Shown: piece after piece, positions 26,676-35,421 of the stretch
Position numbering within the stretch: position 1 is the stretch's first letter
How the letters are laid out: each line of letters opens with the position of its first letter
Origin: Gluconacetobacter takamatsuzukensis
Lineage (GTDB): Bacteria; Pseudomonadota; Alphaproteobacteria; Acetobacterales; Acetobacteraceae
Reading direction: 5' to 3'
DNA: 64,000 nucleotides
Assembly (NCBI RefSeq): GCF_014174275.1
Contig: NZ_JABEQK010000008.1
Location: 62,001-126,000 of the forward strand
Made by a program: the position numbers and the translations under genes
Notes under the pieces: generated by a model
What the model was told of the DNA's origin: nothing
The model's input: the letters and a program-made list of their open reading frames with translations, nothing else
Databases searched by the model: none

Positions 26676-27458
26676 ATGACATCCAACAGCACGACAGCCA
26701 ACGGCACGAAAATCGCCCTGATCACCGGTGCCAGCCGCGGGCTGGGGCGGAGCATGGCGATCGCGCTCGCCCGCAAGGGGGTGGACGTGATCGGCACCTA
26801 TCACAGCAACAAGGAAGAAGCCGATGCCACGGCGGCGTCGATCGAGGCACTGGGGCGGCGGGCCGTGATGCTGCGGCTGGATACCGGGGAGGCGAGCGGC
26901 TTTTCAGCCTTTGCGGAGGAGGTGAAGCGGGCGTTGCTGGTCGTGTGGCGGCGGCATGATTTCGATTTTCTGGTCAATAATGCCGGGATCGGCATCCATG
27001 CCCCCTTCGCCGAGACAACCGAAGCCGATTTCGACCGGCTGATGAATATTCATCTGAAGGGCGTCTTCTTCCTGACCCAGAAGATGCTGCCGCTGATTGC
27101 CGATGGCGGGCGGATCGTGAACCTTTCCAGCGGGCTCGCCCGGTTCAGCCTGCCCGGCTATGCGGCCTATGCCGCGATGAAGGGCGGGGTCGAGGTGCTG
27201 ACGCGCTATCTGGCCAAGGAACTGGGCCCGCGCGGTATCGCCGTCAATACCGTGGCGCCGGGGGCGATCGAGACCGATTTCGGCGGGGGCGTGGTGCGCG
27301 ACGACGCGCAGGCCAACGCCTTCGTCGCCAGCGTGACGGCGCTGGGGCGGCCCGGTGTGCCGGAGGATATCGGGCCGGCGGTGGCGTCGCTGCTGATGGA
27401 GGAAAACCGCTGGATCAATGCGCAGCGGATCGAGATTTCGGGTGGGATGTTTGTGTGA
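26676..27458 (+). CDS. Classical short-chain dehydrogenase/reductase
   Basis: The 260-residue protein has TGASRGLG (17-24), NNAG near 107, Ser in LSSGLA and YAAMK (YxxxK), with a C-terminal SGG cap: all classical SDR features. It is cytoplasmic and NAD(P)-dependent; the substrate is not predictable. GGAG lies at the right distance from ATG 26676. It is probably controlled by the divergent LysR gene. It is followed by palindromic repeat copy 2. Confidence 0.9.
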   Translation: MTSNSTTANGTKIALITGASRGLGRSMAIALARKGVDVIGTYHSNKEEADATAASIEALGRRAVMLRLDTGEASGFSAFAEEVKRALLVVWRRHDFDFLVNNAGIGIHAPFAETTEADFDRLMNIHLKGVFFLTQKMLPLIADGGRIVNLSSGLARFSLPGYAAYAAMKGGVEVLTRYLAKELGPRGIAVNTVAPGAIETDFGGGVVRDDAQANAFVASVTALGRPGVPEDIGPAVASLLMEENRWINAQRIEISGGMFV

Positions 27459-27462
27459 AGCG

Positions 27463-27584
27463 GTTCTTTTTTGAAAAAAAGAACCAAAAAACTTTGATTC
27501 GTTCAGGAGTTTTGTGCTGGGGCACGCGATGGCCCTGAACGGATCAAAAGTCTTTTTGCTTCTTTTTCTTCAGAAAAAGAAGAG
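27463..27584 (-). repeat. Compound palindromic repeat, copy 2
   Basis: About 122 bp in reverse orientation relative to copies 1, 3 and 4. It begins 4 bp after the SDR stop and ends 5 bp before the stop of the convergent LysE gene, so it fills the gap between two convergent genes. Central TTCGTTCAGG and CCTGAACGGA arms are intact. Confidence 0.9.
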
Positions 27585-27589
27585 AACGG

Positions 27590-28228
27590 CTACACGGTTC
27601 GTTCGGTCGCGAAGCGGATGCCGAGAACCATGAAGGCGAGGCCCGAGACGCGGTCGATCCAGTGGCGCAGCCGCAGGAAGGCGCGGGAGACGTGGCCCAG
27701 GCTCAGCACTGTCGCGACCAGTGCGAACCAGGCCACGGCGATGGCGAACATCGTGCCCACGCAGGTCAGGCCGAGGCCGATGGACGCATGTTGCGGCAGG
27801 GCGGCGGCGAACAGGCTGGAGACGAAGATGGGGGCCTTGGGGTTGGCGAGGTTGGTCAGCAGCCCCATGCGGAAGGCGCGTGTCGTCGCGAAGGCCGGGT
27901 TGGCGGACGGGTCGTCGGCGGGGGTGGCCTTCCAGCTTCCCGCGAACAGCCGGGCACCCTGGATGAACAGGTAAAGGCCGCCGCCGACCTTGAGCAGCGT
28001 GTAGAGCCAGGGCGAGGCGATGAAGAGCGCGCGGATGCCGAAGAAGCCCGCCAGGCCCCATGCCGCGACGCCGGTCGCGATGCCGAGGGTTGCCCGCAGC
28101 GCGGCCATGCGGCCCTTCATCATCGCCAGCCGCGTCACCAGCAGGAAATCGAGGCCGGGGACGATCATGGCGACCAGCCAGAAGGCCGCGATGGCGCCGA
28201 TGACGGACATATCCTGTGCAAGGTTCAT
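27590..28228 (-). CDS. LysE/RhtB-family amino acid exporter
   Basis: The 212-residue protein has about six hydrophobic segments and the family signature near the N-terminus (WLVAMIVPGLDFLLVTRLAMMKGRMAALRATLGIATG, in which PGLDFL replaces the usual PGPDFL). It should export amino acids or derivatives such as homoserine or threonine across the inner membrane. The length is normal for the family. It stands alone. Confidence 0.85.
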   Translation of the reverse strand: MNLAQDMSVIGAIAAFWLVAMIVPGLDFLLVTRLAMMKGRMAALRATLGIATGVAAWGLAGFFGIRALFIASPWLYTLLKVGGGLYLFIQGARLFAGSWKATPADDPSANPAFATTRAFRMGLLTNLANPKAPIFVSSLFAAALPQHASIGLGLTCVGTMFAIAVAWFALVATVLSLGHVSRAFLRLRHWIDRVSGLAFMVLGIRFATERTV

Positions 28229-28498
28229 CAGAGGTCCTTTCCTGACGGCTCGGCCTCTTTGGTCCGTGAAGGCACGGGGCGAGAGCAGATCGTTGGCATT
28301 TCACGACAATCGCGCAGGCGGTGCAAGAGTCCGGAGAAGGGGGCGCGGGCCGGGGGCGGGCTGTTCACTTCGCCGCGAATGAGGGACGGGCAGGGGTGAA
28401 GGAGGCGGGATTCGATGTCAGAACGGGGGACGCGCCTGACCGGCCCCTTCCCTGACTGCCCGCCTGACAGGGTCAGTCCAGCAAACCGGATCGTCTTC

Positions 28499-29698
28499 AT
28501 GCACGCGACACGACGCGCCTTTCTTGCACGTTTTCTCTCGGCCGGTGCCGGCGGGTTGGTGGGGGCGCGTGCGCTGGCCGCGCCCCCGCTTCCGGCGCCG
28601 CCGGGGGTGACGACGCAGCCGCCGCGCGGGTGGGCGGGGCGGGGGCCGGGCGTGTTCCTGCCCGATCCGGATGTCATCGCGCTGGATGCGTCGTTCGGCG
28701 ACCTGGTGTTTTCCGGGACCGCCATCCAGCGCGTGCTGTCCGGCTGCGGCTGGCTGGAGGGGCCGGCATGGCTGGGCGAGGCCCGCATCCTGCTGCTGAG
28801 CGACACGATCCGCAGCCAGCAATATCGGCTGGTGCCGCCCGACGAGGACGGGCCGGGCGCGCGTTCGGTCTTTCGGCAGGAGAGCTATCACAGCAACGGC
28901 AATACGCTGGACGGGGAAGGGCGGATCATTACGTGTGAGCACGACATGCGCCGGGTCATCCGCTGGGAGCATGACGGCAGTTGCACCGTGCTGGCCGACC
29001 GGTGCGACGGGCGGCCGCTGAATTCGCCCAACGATGTCGTCGTCCATCCCGGGGATGGGGGGATCTGGTTCACCGACCCGGCCTATGGCGATACGCTGGT
29101 GGAGGGGCATCCGGATGCGCCGGGAGTGGGGACGAACCCGACCGGGCGTATCCGCTGGCAACTGGGATCGGAGATCACGACCCAGTTTGCCGCCCATGAG
29201 CGCCAGCCCGACCACACGTTCCGTATCGATGCGCGGACCGGCGCGGTGGAGGCCGTGCTGTCGCAGGAGGATGTGGCCAGCCCCAACGGCCTGTGTTTTT
29301 CGCCCGACCTGACGAAGCTCTATGTCGTTTCCAGCGCGCCGGATCCGGGGCAGGTGGGGGCGCGGGGGACGAATGTGATCCATGTCTTCGACATGGTGGC
29401 GGGGCGGCCGCGGAACCGGCGCGTGTTCGCCGACATGATGCTGGACGGGCAGAAGGCCATGCCGGACGGGCTGCGGGCCGATGTGTTCGGCAATCTGTGG
29501 TGCGGCGCCACCGGGCCGCTGGGGGTGGCCGGCGTGTTCTGCTACAGCCCGGCGGGCCGGCTGATCGGCCGGATCCGGTTGCCCGACCGCTGTTCCAACC
29601 TGACGTTCGGCGGGCCCAAGCGCAACGAGCTGTATATGTGTTGCGGGCCGGAACTCTATCGCCTGCGCCTGGAAACACAGGGGGCCGGCCTGTCCTGA
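28499..29698 (+). CDS. Secreted SMP-30/gluconolactonase-type hydrolase
   Basis: The 399-residue protein starts at ATG 28499 with a Tat-like signal (TRRAFLARFLSAGAGGLVGARALA). The mature part is a beta-propeller of the SMP-30/gluconolactonase family: WLEGPAWLGE, SNGNTLDGEGRIITCEH, PLNSPNDVVVHPGDGGIWFTDP, VASPNGLCFSPD, PDGLRADVFGNLW. The Glu, Asn and Asp metal ligands of the family are in these motifs. In acetic acid bacteria such enzymes act on sugar lactones in the periplasm. The gene is convergent with the dehydrogenase downstream. Confidence 0.88.
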   Translation: MHATRRAFLARFLSAGAGGLVGARALAAPPLPAPPGVTTQPPRGWAGRGPGVFLPDPDVIALDASFGDLVFSGTAIQRVLSGCGWLEGPAWLGEARILLLSDTIRSQQYRLVPPDEDGPGARSVFRQESYHSNGNTLDGEGRIITCEHDMRRVIRWEHDGSCTVLADRCDGRPLNSPNDVVVHPGDGGIWFTDPAYGDTLVEGHPDAPGVGTNPTGRIRWQLGSEITTQFAAHERQPDHTFRIDARTGAVEAVLSQEDVASPNGLCFSPDLTKLYVVSSAPDPGQVGARGTNVIHVFDMVAGRPRNRRVFADMMLDGQKAMPDGLRADVFGNLWCGATGPLGVAGVFCYSPAGRLIGRIRLPDRCSNLTFGGPKRNELYMCCGPELYRLRLETQGAGLS

Positions 29699-29700
29699 GC

Positions 29701-29729
29701 GCCTGCCTGGCGCGCGGGTCCGGGCAGGC
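29701..29729. terminator. Hairpin between convergent genes
   Basis: GCCTGCC pairs with GGCAGGC around a GC-rich loop, lying between the convergent lactonase and dehydrogenase stops. There is no U tract, so termination strength is unclear. Confidence 0.35.
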
Positions 29730-29732
29730 TGG

Positions 29733-30740
29733 TCAGTCGACCAGGTTGATGGGGTGCCCCTCCACGAACGCCTTGATGTTGGCGGCGGTGGTGTCGGTGA
29801 TGCGGCGGAAGGCTTCGGCCGTGTTGTAGGCGTTGTGGGGGGTGACGATCACGTTCGGCATGCTGGCCAGCACGCGGGCGGCCAGCACGTCGCGCACCGT
29901 TGCGGGTGTGGCGGAGGCGTCGGGGGCGAACAGGGGTGCCGGGTGGCGCAGCAGGGATTCGTCGGGCAGCACGTCCAGGCCCGCCGCCGCCAGGTGGCCG
30001 CTTTGCAGCGCGCGGATCAGGGCTTCGTTGTCCACGACCTGGCCGCGTGCCGTGTTGATCAGCACCGCGCCGCGCTTCATGAGGGCGAACTGGCGTTCGC
30101 CGATCATGCCGTCGGTTTCGGGGGTGGCGGGGACGTGCAGGCTGACGATGTCGGCCTGGACCAGCAGGTCGTCCAGCGGGGCGTAGCGGACGTTCGGGGC
30201 GTCGCGCAGCGCGGGGGAGGGGCGGGCGTCGTAGGCGAGGACGCTCATGCCGAATCCGTGCGCCATCTCGATCGCCCGGCGGCCGATATGGCCGGTGCCG
30301 ATGGCGCCGAAGACCTTGCCGCGCAGTTCGAAGCCCCGGGGCGGGGTGTAGGCGAAATCGCCGCGCCGGGTGGCCTCGGCGCACGGGACCGTCCAGCGCG
30401 ACAGGGCCAGCAGCAGGCCGAACGCGTGTTCCGCCACCGTGCTGTCGCCATAGACGGGCACGTTGGAGACCTTGATGCCGTGGGCGCGGCAGTAATCGAG
30501 ATCGACGGAATCGAACCCGGTCGCGCGGATGGCGATGAAGCGGAGGTTCGGCAGCCGGGAGAGGATGGCGGCGCTGAAATCGCATCCGGCGAAACCGCTG
30601 ACGATCTGGGCGTCGGCATAGGTGTCCACGATGCTTGCATCGATCGGCGCCGCCACCGGCGTGACCGTGAAGGTGGGGTCGAGCGCTGCGACGGCTTTGG
30701 CGGTCTCGGCCTCGTCGGCCGAAAACAGGACGATCTTCAT
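29733..30740 (-). CDS. D-isomer-specific 2-hydroxyacid dehydrogenase (D-lactate dehydrogenase-like)
   Basis: The 335-residue protein has the Rossmann loop GTGHIG near 150, NTARGQVV with catalytic Arg, DVLPDES with catalytic Glu and TPHNAYNT with catalytic His. N-terminal motifs NLRFIAIRATGFDSVDL and VSNVPVYGDSTVAEHAF are typical of the D-LDH (LdhA) branch. It should interconvert a 2-keto acid such as pyruvate and the D-2-hydroxyacid with NAD(H) in the cytoplasm. ATG 30740 fits the family start (MKIVLFSADEAE). Confidence 0.9.
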   Translation of the reverse strand: MKIVLFSADEAETAKAVAALDPTFTVTPVAAPIDASIVDTYADAQIVSGFAGCDFSAAILSRLPNLRFIAIRATGFDSVDLDYCRAHGIKVSNVPVYGDSTVAEHAFGLLLALSRWTVPCAEATRRGDFAYTPPRGFELRGKVFGAIGTGHIGRRAIEMAHGFGMSVLAYDARPSPALRDAPNVRYAPLDDLLVQADIVSLHVPATPETDGMIGERQFALMKRGAVLINTARGQVVDNEALIRALQSGHLAAAGLDVLPDESLLRHPAPLFAPDASATPATVRDVLAARVLASMPNVIVTPHNAYNTAEAFRRITDTTAANIKAFVEGHPINLVD

Positions 30741-30877
30741 GGCGTGGGCTCTCCGGGATGGCCGATGCCGCGCGGGGCGGGGCAGATGGTCTTCTGGATA
30801 GGCGCTTCGCGCGGCCCTGTCTTTGACTTGTGTGGGAGCGTTCCGCCGGGGGAGTGCTGCCGCCGGGAGGGGGGGGG

Positions 30878-31831
30878 CTAGCGGGGAGGGGGGCTTGCCT
30901 GGCCCGCGGTCGGGTGGGGGGTGGGGTGTTCCCAGCGGTGCAGGCGGGCCTCGATGGCCAGGCGTTCGTGCTGGAGGCGCTGGCGCACCCAGTTCAGCAG
31001 GCCGGAGGCCGTGAGGACGACGATGCCCACGAAGGTCCAGCCATCCAGCGGCTGGTGGAACAGCAGGTAGCTGAATGCCACGGCCCAGACCATCTGGCTG
31101 TATTGCGGCAGGGCCACGCGGTTGGCCGGGGCGCGGGCGGTGGCCAGCATCATCAGGAGCTGGCCGAGGGCGGCCAGGAACCCGTAGCCGAACAGGTAGA
31201 TCCAGGCCTGTGCGGTGGCGGGCCAGGTGGCGTTGAGCCCCATCAGCAGGCCGTCGCCCACCAGCGGGCCCACGAGGCTGGAGCCCAGCAGCGACAGGCG
31301 GACCGTCTCCGCGCTGGACAGGCGGTAGGCGATGACGCTGCCGGCATTGGCGAAGGCGGCGGTCAGGGCGCACAGATGCCCCAGATTGAGCGGGCGCACG
31401 CCGGGGCGCAGCACGATCAGCACGCCGACGAAGCCGAGGATGACGGCCAGCCAGGCCCAGGCCGCGACCTTTTCCTTCAGCAGCGTCACCGACAGGATGG
31501 TGACGAACAGCGGCATCAGGAACATCAGCGACAGGGCCTCGGGCATCGACAGCAGCATGAAGGCCTTCACGCTGGCGGCGGTCGCCACGAAGACGCACGC
31601 GGCCCGCAGGACCCAGGTGGCGCGCTGGCGCGGCCGGAAGACATCCAGATAGGATTCGTGCGGCTTGCGGACGAAGGGCAGGAGCAGCAGGCCGAAGACG
31701 CCGCTGGAGAACGCGACCTCGAACGGGTTGAGCGACCCGGCCAGCAATTTGGAGAACGCGTCGCTGATCGAGAACAGGGCATAGGCGGTGAACGCCAGGG
31801 CCATGCCCGAGAAGAGCGCCTTGAAACCCAT
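30878..31831 (-). CDS. EamA/DMT-family permease
   Basis: The 317-residue protein has ten predicted membrane segments in two EamA halves (about 10-145 and 160-290), including SVTLLKEKVAAWAWLAVILGFVGVLIVLRPG at the end of the first half. The C-terminal tail (about 290-317) is basic, then Pro-rich. Family members export metabolites. The substrate is unknown. Same strand as the dehydrogenase downstream but 137 bp apart. Confidence 0.82.
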   Translation of the reverse strand: MGFKALFSGMALAFTAYALFSISDAFSKLLAGSLNPFEVAFSSGVFGLLLLPFVRKPHESYLDVFRPRQRATWVLRAACVFVATAASVKAFMLLSMPEALSLMFLMPLFVTILSVTLLKEKVAAWAWLAVILGFVGVLIVLRPGVRPLNLGHLCALTAAFANAGSVIAYRLSSAETVRLSLLGSSLVGPLVGDGLLMGLNATWPATAQAWIYLFGYGFLAALGQLLMMLATARAPANRVALPQYSQMVWAVAFSYLLFHQPLDGWTFVGIVVLTASGLLNWVRQRLQHERLAIEARLHRWEHPTPHPTAGQASPPPR

Positions 31832-32294
31832 TGCGATATGCCCCCCTCTTGCCGGCCCCTACCTTGGCAGCAAGTGGGACGGGGGCCAATGCCGGGAGGG
31901 CGGAGCTGGCATCCGGCGTGCCGGGCGGGCGTGGCGCGAGGGGGAGGGCCATCGGCCGAGCCGAAGGGGGAATCTCGCGACCCCTGGAAAAGGTCTTATA
32001 TATTTTTTGTATGGAACGATTCGGGTCGGCAAAGAGTCGGGTGCCGGACATTACGGGAATTTATTGCGGTTCCGGGTCGGGATTTTCGGGGGGTGTGTTC
32101 CAGAAAACATGAATTAACCGTTTAATGTCATTGTTATAGCAGGGTATTCCCTTGGGCGGGACGGCGATTGTGATAAAAATGTCATACATTCCGAAATCGT
32201 TACGGCCAGTTAGGATTCGGTATTGAATTAAGGTCGGGTTCCGGGGCCTGATGGGTCGGTAAAGTAACGACGTTCGCGGGAGCACGTTAAGTCT
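31832..32294. other. 463-bp AT-richer leader of the TonB receptor gene
   Basis: No gene is seen. From about 31985 the sequence becomes clearly AT-richer than its neighbours (for example TCTTATATATTTTTTGTATGG), and this continues to the receptor start. It probably carries the promoter and a long leader. I see no riboswitch core of the cobalamin type. Confidence 0.45.
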
Positions 32295-34970
32295 ATGACC
32301 CTGAGGCGAAGCCTTATCGCGGCCACGATTTTAGCCATTCAGTTCGACGTCGCCGCTGCGGTGGCGCAAACTGCCACGACGTCGGGAACGTCGACGGCCA
32401 GTCATCGCCATGCGGCGAAGGCCAAGAAGGGGGTCAGTGCTCCTGCCCGTTCCACCACCAAGGCGGCTCCGGCAGCGGCGGCTGCGGCCCCGGCTTCGGT
32501 CGTGCGGGCCACGCCGGCCATCGAGCCCGTCTATCATGCGCCGCCGGATTCCGGCGAAGCCGTGATCGTGACCGGCACCCATGACACCCACCGTCATGCG
32601 CGCCAGAGCACCTCGCCCATTTCGGTGGTCACGGCGGCGACCCTGACCCGTTCGGGCCAGATGAACCTGTCGGACGCGCTGACGAAGACCTATGCCTCGA
32701 TCAACGTGGTTGCCATGGCCGCGGACTCCGCGGCGCTGACGCAGTCCATCCAGATGCGCGGCCTGGGCCCGAACGAAGTGCTGGTGCTGGTCGACGGCAA
32801 GCGCCGCCACGTGACGGCGAACATCGTGGCCGATGCCGGCCCGCAGTTCGGCTCGACCGGCGCGGACCTGAACACGCTGCCTTCCAACATGATCGACCAT
32901 ATCGAAGTGCTGGAAGACGGCGCGGCGGCCATGTATGGATCGGACGCGATCGCCGGCGTGGTCAACATCATCACCAAGAAGCAGGATCACGGCTACAACC
33001 TGAGCGCCACGACCGGCGCCAATGCCTATAGTGGCCAGGCGTGGCAGTACCAGGTGAATGGCGATGCCGGCTTCAAGTGGGGCAATGACGGCTTCCTCCA
33101 CATCAGCGGTCAGGTCTATCACACCGACTTCTTCGTCGCGCCGTCGACGGACCATCGCCTGCTGCCGCTGAGCGCCGCGCCGGCCGGTGCCTATACGGGC
33201 GCCAATTATACCGGCTCGCTGAACGTGCCCACCGATTCCAACCACATCATGGGCCGTCCCGAGGAAACCCGAGAGAATTTCGGGATGGATTGGGGCAAGG
33301 ACATCATCGGCGACCGCCTGCAGTTCTACGGCAACCTGACCTATGCGCATCGTCATGGCGAGGCGTATGAGAACTATCGTATCCCGACCCGTGCGCCCTC
33401 GATGTATCCCGCCGGCTTCTCGCCGCGCGAGACGAACGAGGAAAACGACTATGCCGTGACCATGGGCCTGAAGGGCAACGAGCTGTTCGGCGACTGGGAC
33501 TGGGATGCCAGCTCGACCTACGGCGCCGACGGCACGAAGATCGGCAACAAGAACACCGCCAATACCGGCATGCTGGCCTCGACCTGCTCGACCAACCCCA
33601 GCAGCGCCTATTATTCGTCGGAAGGGTGCGGCTATTCGCCCAGCTCGACGCTGGCGGAAACGTACCGCATGGCGCAGTGGACCAACAACCTGGATTTCCG
33701 CCGCCATTTCAACATCGCCAATGTCGTCCCGATGACGCTGGCGGTCGGTGGCGAGCATCGTCTGGAAACCTACCAGATCACGGCGGGCAACCCGAACTCG
33801 TATGAGCTGGGCGGCACGCAAGGTTATGCCGGCCTTGGCCCGCAGAGCGCCGGCAGCTGGAGCCGCAACATCTTCGCCGCGTATATCGATGGCGATTTCC
33901 ACCTGACCAAGCACTGGGACCTGGATTTCGCCGGCCGGTTCGAGCACTACACCGACGTGGGCAACACCCAGAACGGCAAGGTTTCGACCCGCTACGACTT
34001 CACGCGTCGCATCGCGATCCGCGGCACGATCAGCACCGGCTTCCGTGCGCCGACGCTGGCCGAGCAGCATTACAGCGCGATGAATGTCGGCCCCTCCAGC
34101 GCCGCCGGCATGCTGGCGGTGGATTCGGCAGCGGCCAAGGCCGTCGGCGCGCAGCCGCTGAAGCCCGAGCAGTCGGTCAGCGCGTCGGGCGGTATCGTCC
34201 TCGAGCCGATCGACGGGTTCCATATCGAGACCGACGTCTACCAGATCAACCTGCGCAACCGGATCGTCGGCGGCGGCACGATCACCGGCGACGCGGCGGT
34301 TAACGCGATCCAGGCGATGGGCTATACGCTGGCCGGGCCGGCGCTGGACGATACGTCGCAGGACAGCGCCTATTACCTGACCAACGGTGCCAGCACCCGC
34401 ACGCAGGGCCTGGACATCAAGGCGGATTACAGCTTCCACCTGCACCAGTACGGCAATCTGGACCTGAGCATGGCGCTGGACCTGAACCGGACGCGCCTGC
34501 ATCACAACGGCACGGCTCCGAACGGGTCGGCGATCCTGAACGCGCAGAATATCGGCTACATCACCACGGCCTATCCGCGCAGCAAGATCATCCTGAATGC
34601 CTACTACAAGGTCGGCAAGCTGGACGTGAACGTTCGCCAGACCCGCTATGGCCAGACGACCGACATGATGCAGTATCAGGATTGGTCGAATGCCAACATC
34701 ATGTGCTCGGACGGCGGTTCGATCCAGTATTCGAACACCTGCTTCAAGGAGTTCAAGAACACGCCGCGCTGGCTGACGGATATCGAAATCGGGTATCAGT
34801 TCACCAAGCACCTGCACTTCGCCGTCGGCGCGAACAACGTCTTCAACGTTCGCCCCCGCAAGGTCTCGCAGGACGTCAACTCCTACGGTGCCCAGGTTTA
34901 CGACCAGTTCTCGCTGCAGGTGCCGATCACCGGTGGCTACTACTATGGCCGTCTGAACGCCACGTTCTGA
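32295..34970 (+). CDS. TonB-dependent outer-membrane receptor 1
   Basis: The 891-residue protein has a signal peptide (about 1-25), a basic and Ala/Pro-rich spacer with His clusters, a TonB-box-like EAVIVTGT near residue 90, a plug domain (about 105-225: SQMNLSDAL-type motif, VLVLVDGKRRH, IEVLEDGAAAMYGSDAIAGVVNIITKK) and a beta-barrel ending in Phe (YYYGRLNATF). It should import an unknown ligand with TonB energy. Codon choice is strikingly uniform (Gly almost always GGC), unlike its GGG-rich neighbours, which suggests strong expression. Downstream are two terminators, then an amine-oxidase/cytochrome pair. It is a paralogue of the receptor at 42737. Confidence 0.92.
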   Translation: MTLRRSLIAATILAIQFDVAAAVAQTATTSGTSTASHRHAAKAKKGVSAPARSTTKAAPAAAAAAPASVVRATPAIEPVYHAPPDSGEAVIVTGTHDTHRHARQSTSPISVVTAATLTRSGQMNLSDALTKTYASINVVAMAADSAALTQSIQMRGLGPNEVLVLVDGKRRHVTANIVADAGPQFGSTGADLNTLPSNMIDHIEVLEDGAAAMYGSDAIAGVVNIITKKQDHGYNLSATTGANAYSGQAWQYQVNGDAGFKWGNDGFLHISGQVYHTDFFVAPSTDHRLLPLSAAPAGAYTGANYTGSLNVPTDSNHIMGRPEETRENFGMDWGKDIIGDRLQFYGNLTYAHRHGEAYENYRIPTRAPSMYPAGFSPRETNEENDYAVTMGLKGNELFGDWDWDASSTYGADGTKIGNKNTANTGMLASTCSTNPSSAYYSSEGCGYSPSSTLAETYRMAQWTNNLDFRRHFNIANVVPMTLAVGGEHRLETYQITAGNPNSYELGGTQGYAGLGPQSAGSWSRNIFAAYIDGDFHLTKHWDLDFAGRFEHYTDVGNTQNGKVSTRYDFTRRIAIRGTISTGFRAPTLAEQHYSAMNVGPSSAAGMLAVDSAAAKAVGAQPLKPEQSVSASGGIVLEPIDGFHIETDVYQINLRNRIVGGGTITGDAAVNAIQAMGYTLAGPALDDTSQDSAYYLTNGASTRTQGLDIKADYSFHLHQYGNLDLSMALDLNRTRLHHNGTAPNGSAILNAQNIGYITTAYPRSKIILNAYYKVGKLDVNVRQTRYGQTTDMMQYQDWSNANIMCSDGGSIQYSNTCFKEFKNTPRWLTDIEIGYQFTKHLHFAVGANNVFNVRPRKVSQDVNSYGAQVYDQFSLQVPITGGYYYGRLNATF

Positions 34971-34981
34971 CGGAGGCGGCG

Positions 34982-35009
34982 TGGATACCGGGAGCCTTCC
35001 CGGTATCCA
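34982..35009 (+). terminator. Hairpin after TonB receptor 1
   Basis: TGGATACCGGGA and TCCCGGTATCCA form a perfect 12-bp stem with a 4-base loop, 11 bp after the receptor stop. There is no T tract, so it may serve as a processing or pause hairpin. Confidence 0.55.
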
Positions 35010-35021
35010 TTCCCGTTTCGG

Positions 35022-35049
35022 AAAAAATGCCGCGTCAGCGGCATTTTTT
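35022..35049 (+). terminator. Bidirectional intrinsic terminator
   Basis: AAAAAATGCCGC and GCGGCATTTTTT pair around a TCA loop (stem of 12) with A and T runs on either side, an intrinsic terminator that can work on both strands. Confidence 0.85.
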
Positions 35050-35166
35050 GTTTGTGGCGGGTTTTGCGCGCGTGTTGTTCGCGCCTTGAGGTCGTTTCGG
35101 AAAATTCCGTTTTCCTCGGGTGATGACGTGTGGTTTTTCAAAAGGCGTGGTGGGCGCGAGGTACAT

Positions 35167-35224
35167 TCTCCGTTGGCGTTCCACTGGCCGTTCCGGTCGA
35201 TGGAACCTTGACCAAATCCGCCCG
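35167..35224 (+). repeat. Dispersed repeat, copy B2
   Basis: Same sequence family as 24413-24470 in opposite orientation. It lies in the gap between receptor 1 and the amine oxidase, together with the hairpin element at 35279-35323. Confidence 0.5.
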
Positions 35225-35278
35225 GACCCGGCAGGATCCGATGCCCTGCACCCCAGTCATTCGATTGCGAATGGGTTT

Positions 35279-35323
35279 CCAAAGGGCGACTGCCCTTTGG
35301 CGGGTTTCAGGGCGGAGCCCTGA
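35279..35323 (+). repeat. Double-hairpin intergenic element
   Basis: Two perfect stems lie in a row: CCAAAGGGC/GCCCTTTGG with a GACT loop and TCAGGGC/GCCCTGA with a GGA loop. Such runs are typical of short dispersed hairpin repeats of high-GC Alphaproteobacteria. It stands 99 bp upstream of the amine oxidase start, so it may also affect its leader. Confidence 0.6.
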
Positions 35324-35421
35324 GTGCCCTGTTACCGACAGCTGACAACAACAGAGTTTTTTCCGGGTGTCGCGGAGGTTGCCGCTGGACGCCTGGCTAG
35401 CAGACAAATGAAGGGTGATCG

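Noticed and set aside
29754-30881. 375-codon plus-strand frame opposite the dehydrogenase
   Set aside because: Gly/Val/His-rich antisense product, while the minus strand has all dehydrogenase catalytic motifs.
31832-32294. Cobalamin or other riboswitch before TonB receptor 1
   Set aside because: Looked for because B12 riboswitches are common before such receptors; the conserved core motifs are not present.
32331-35282. 983-codon open frame on the minus strand
   Set aside because: It is antisense to TonB receptor 1, which has a signal, plug and barrel. The antisense product has no plausible fold.
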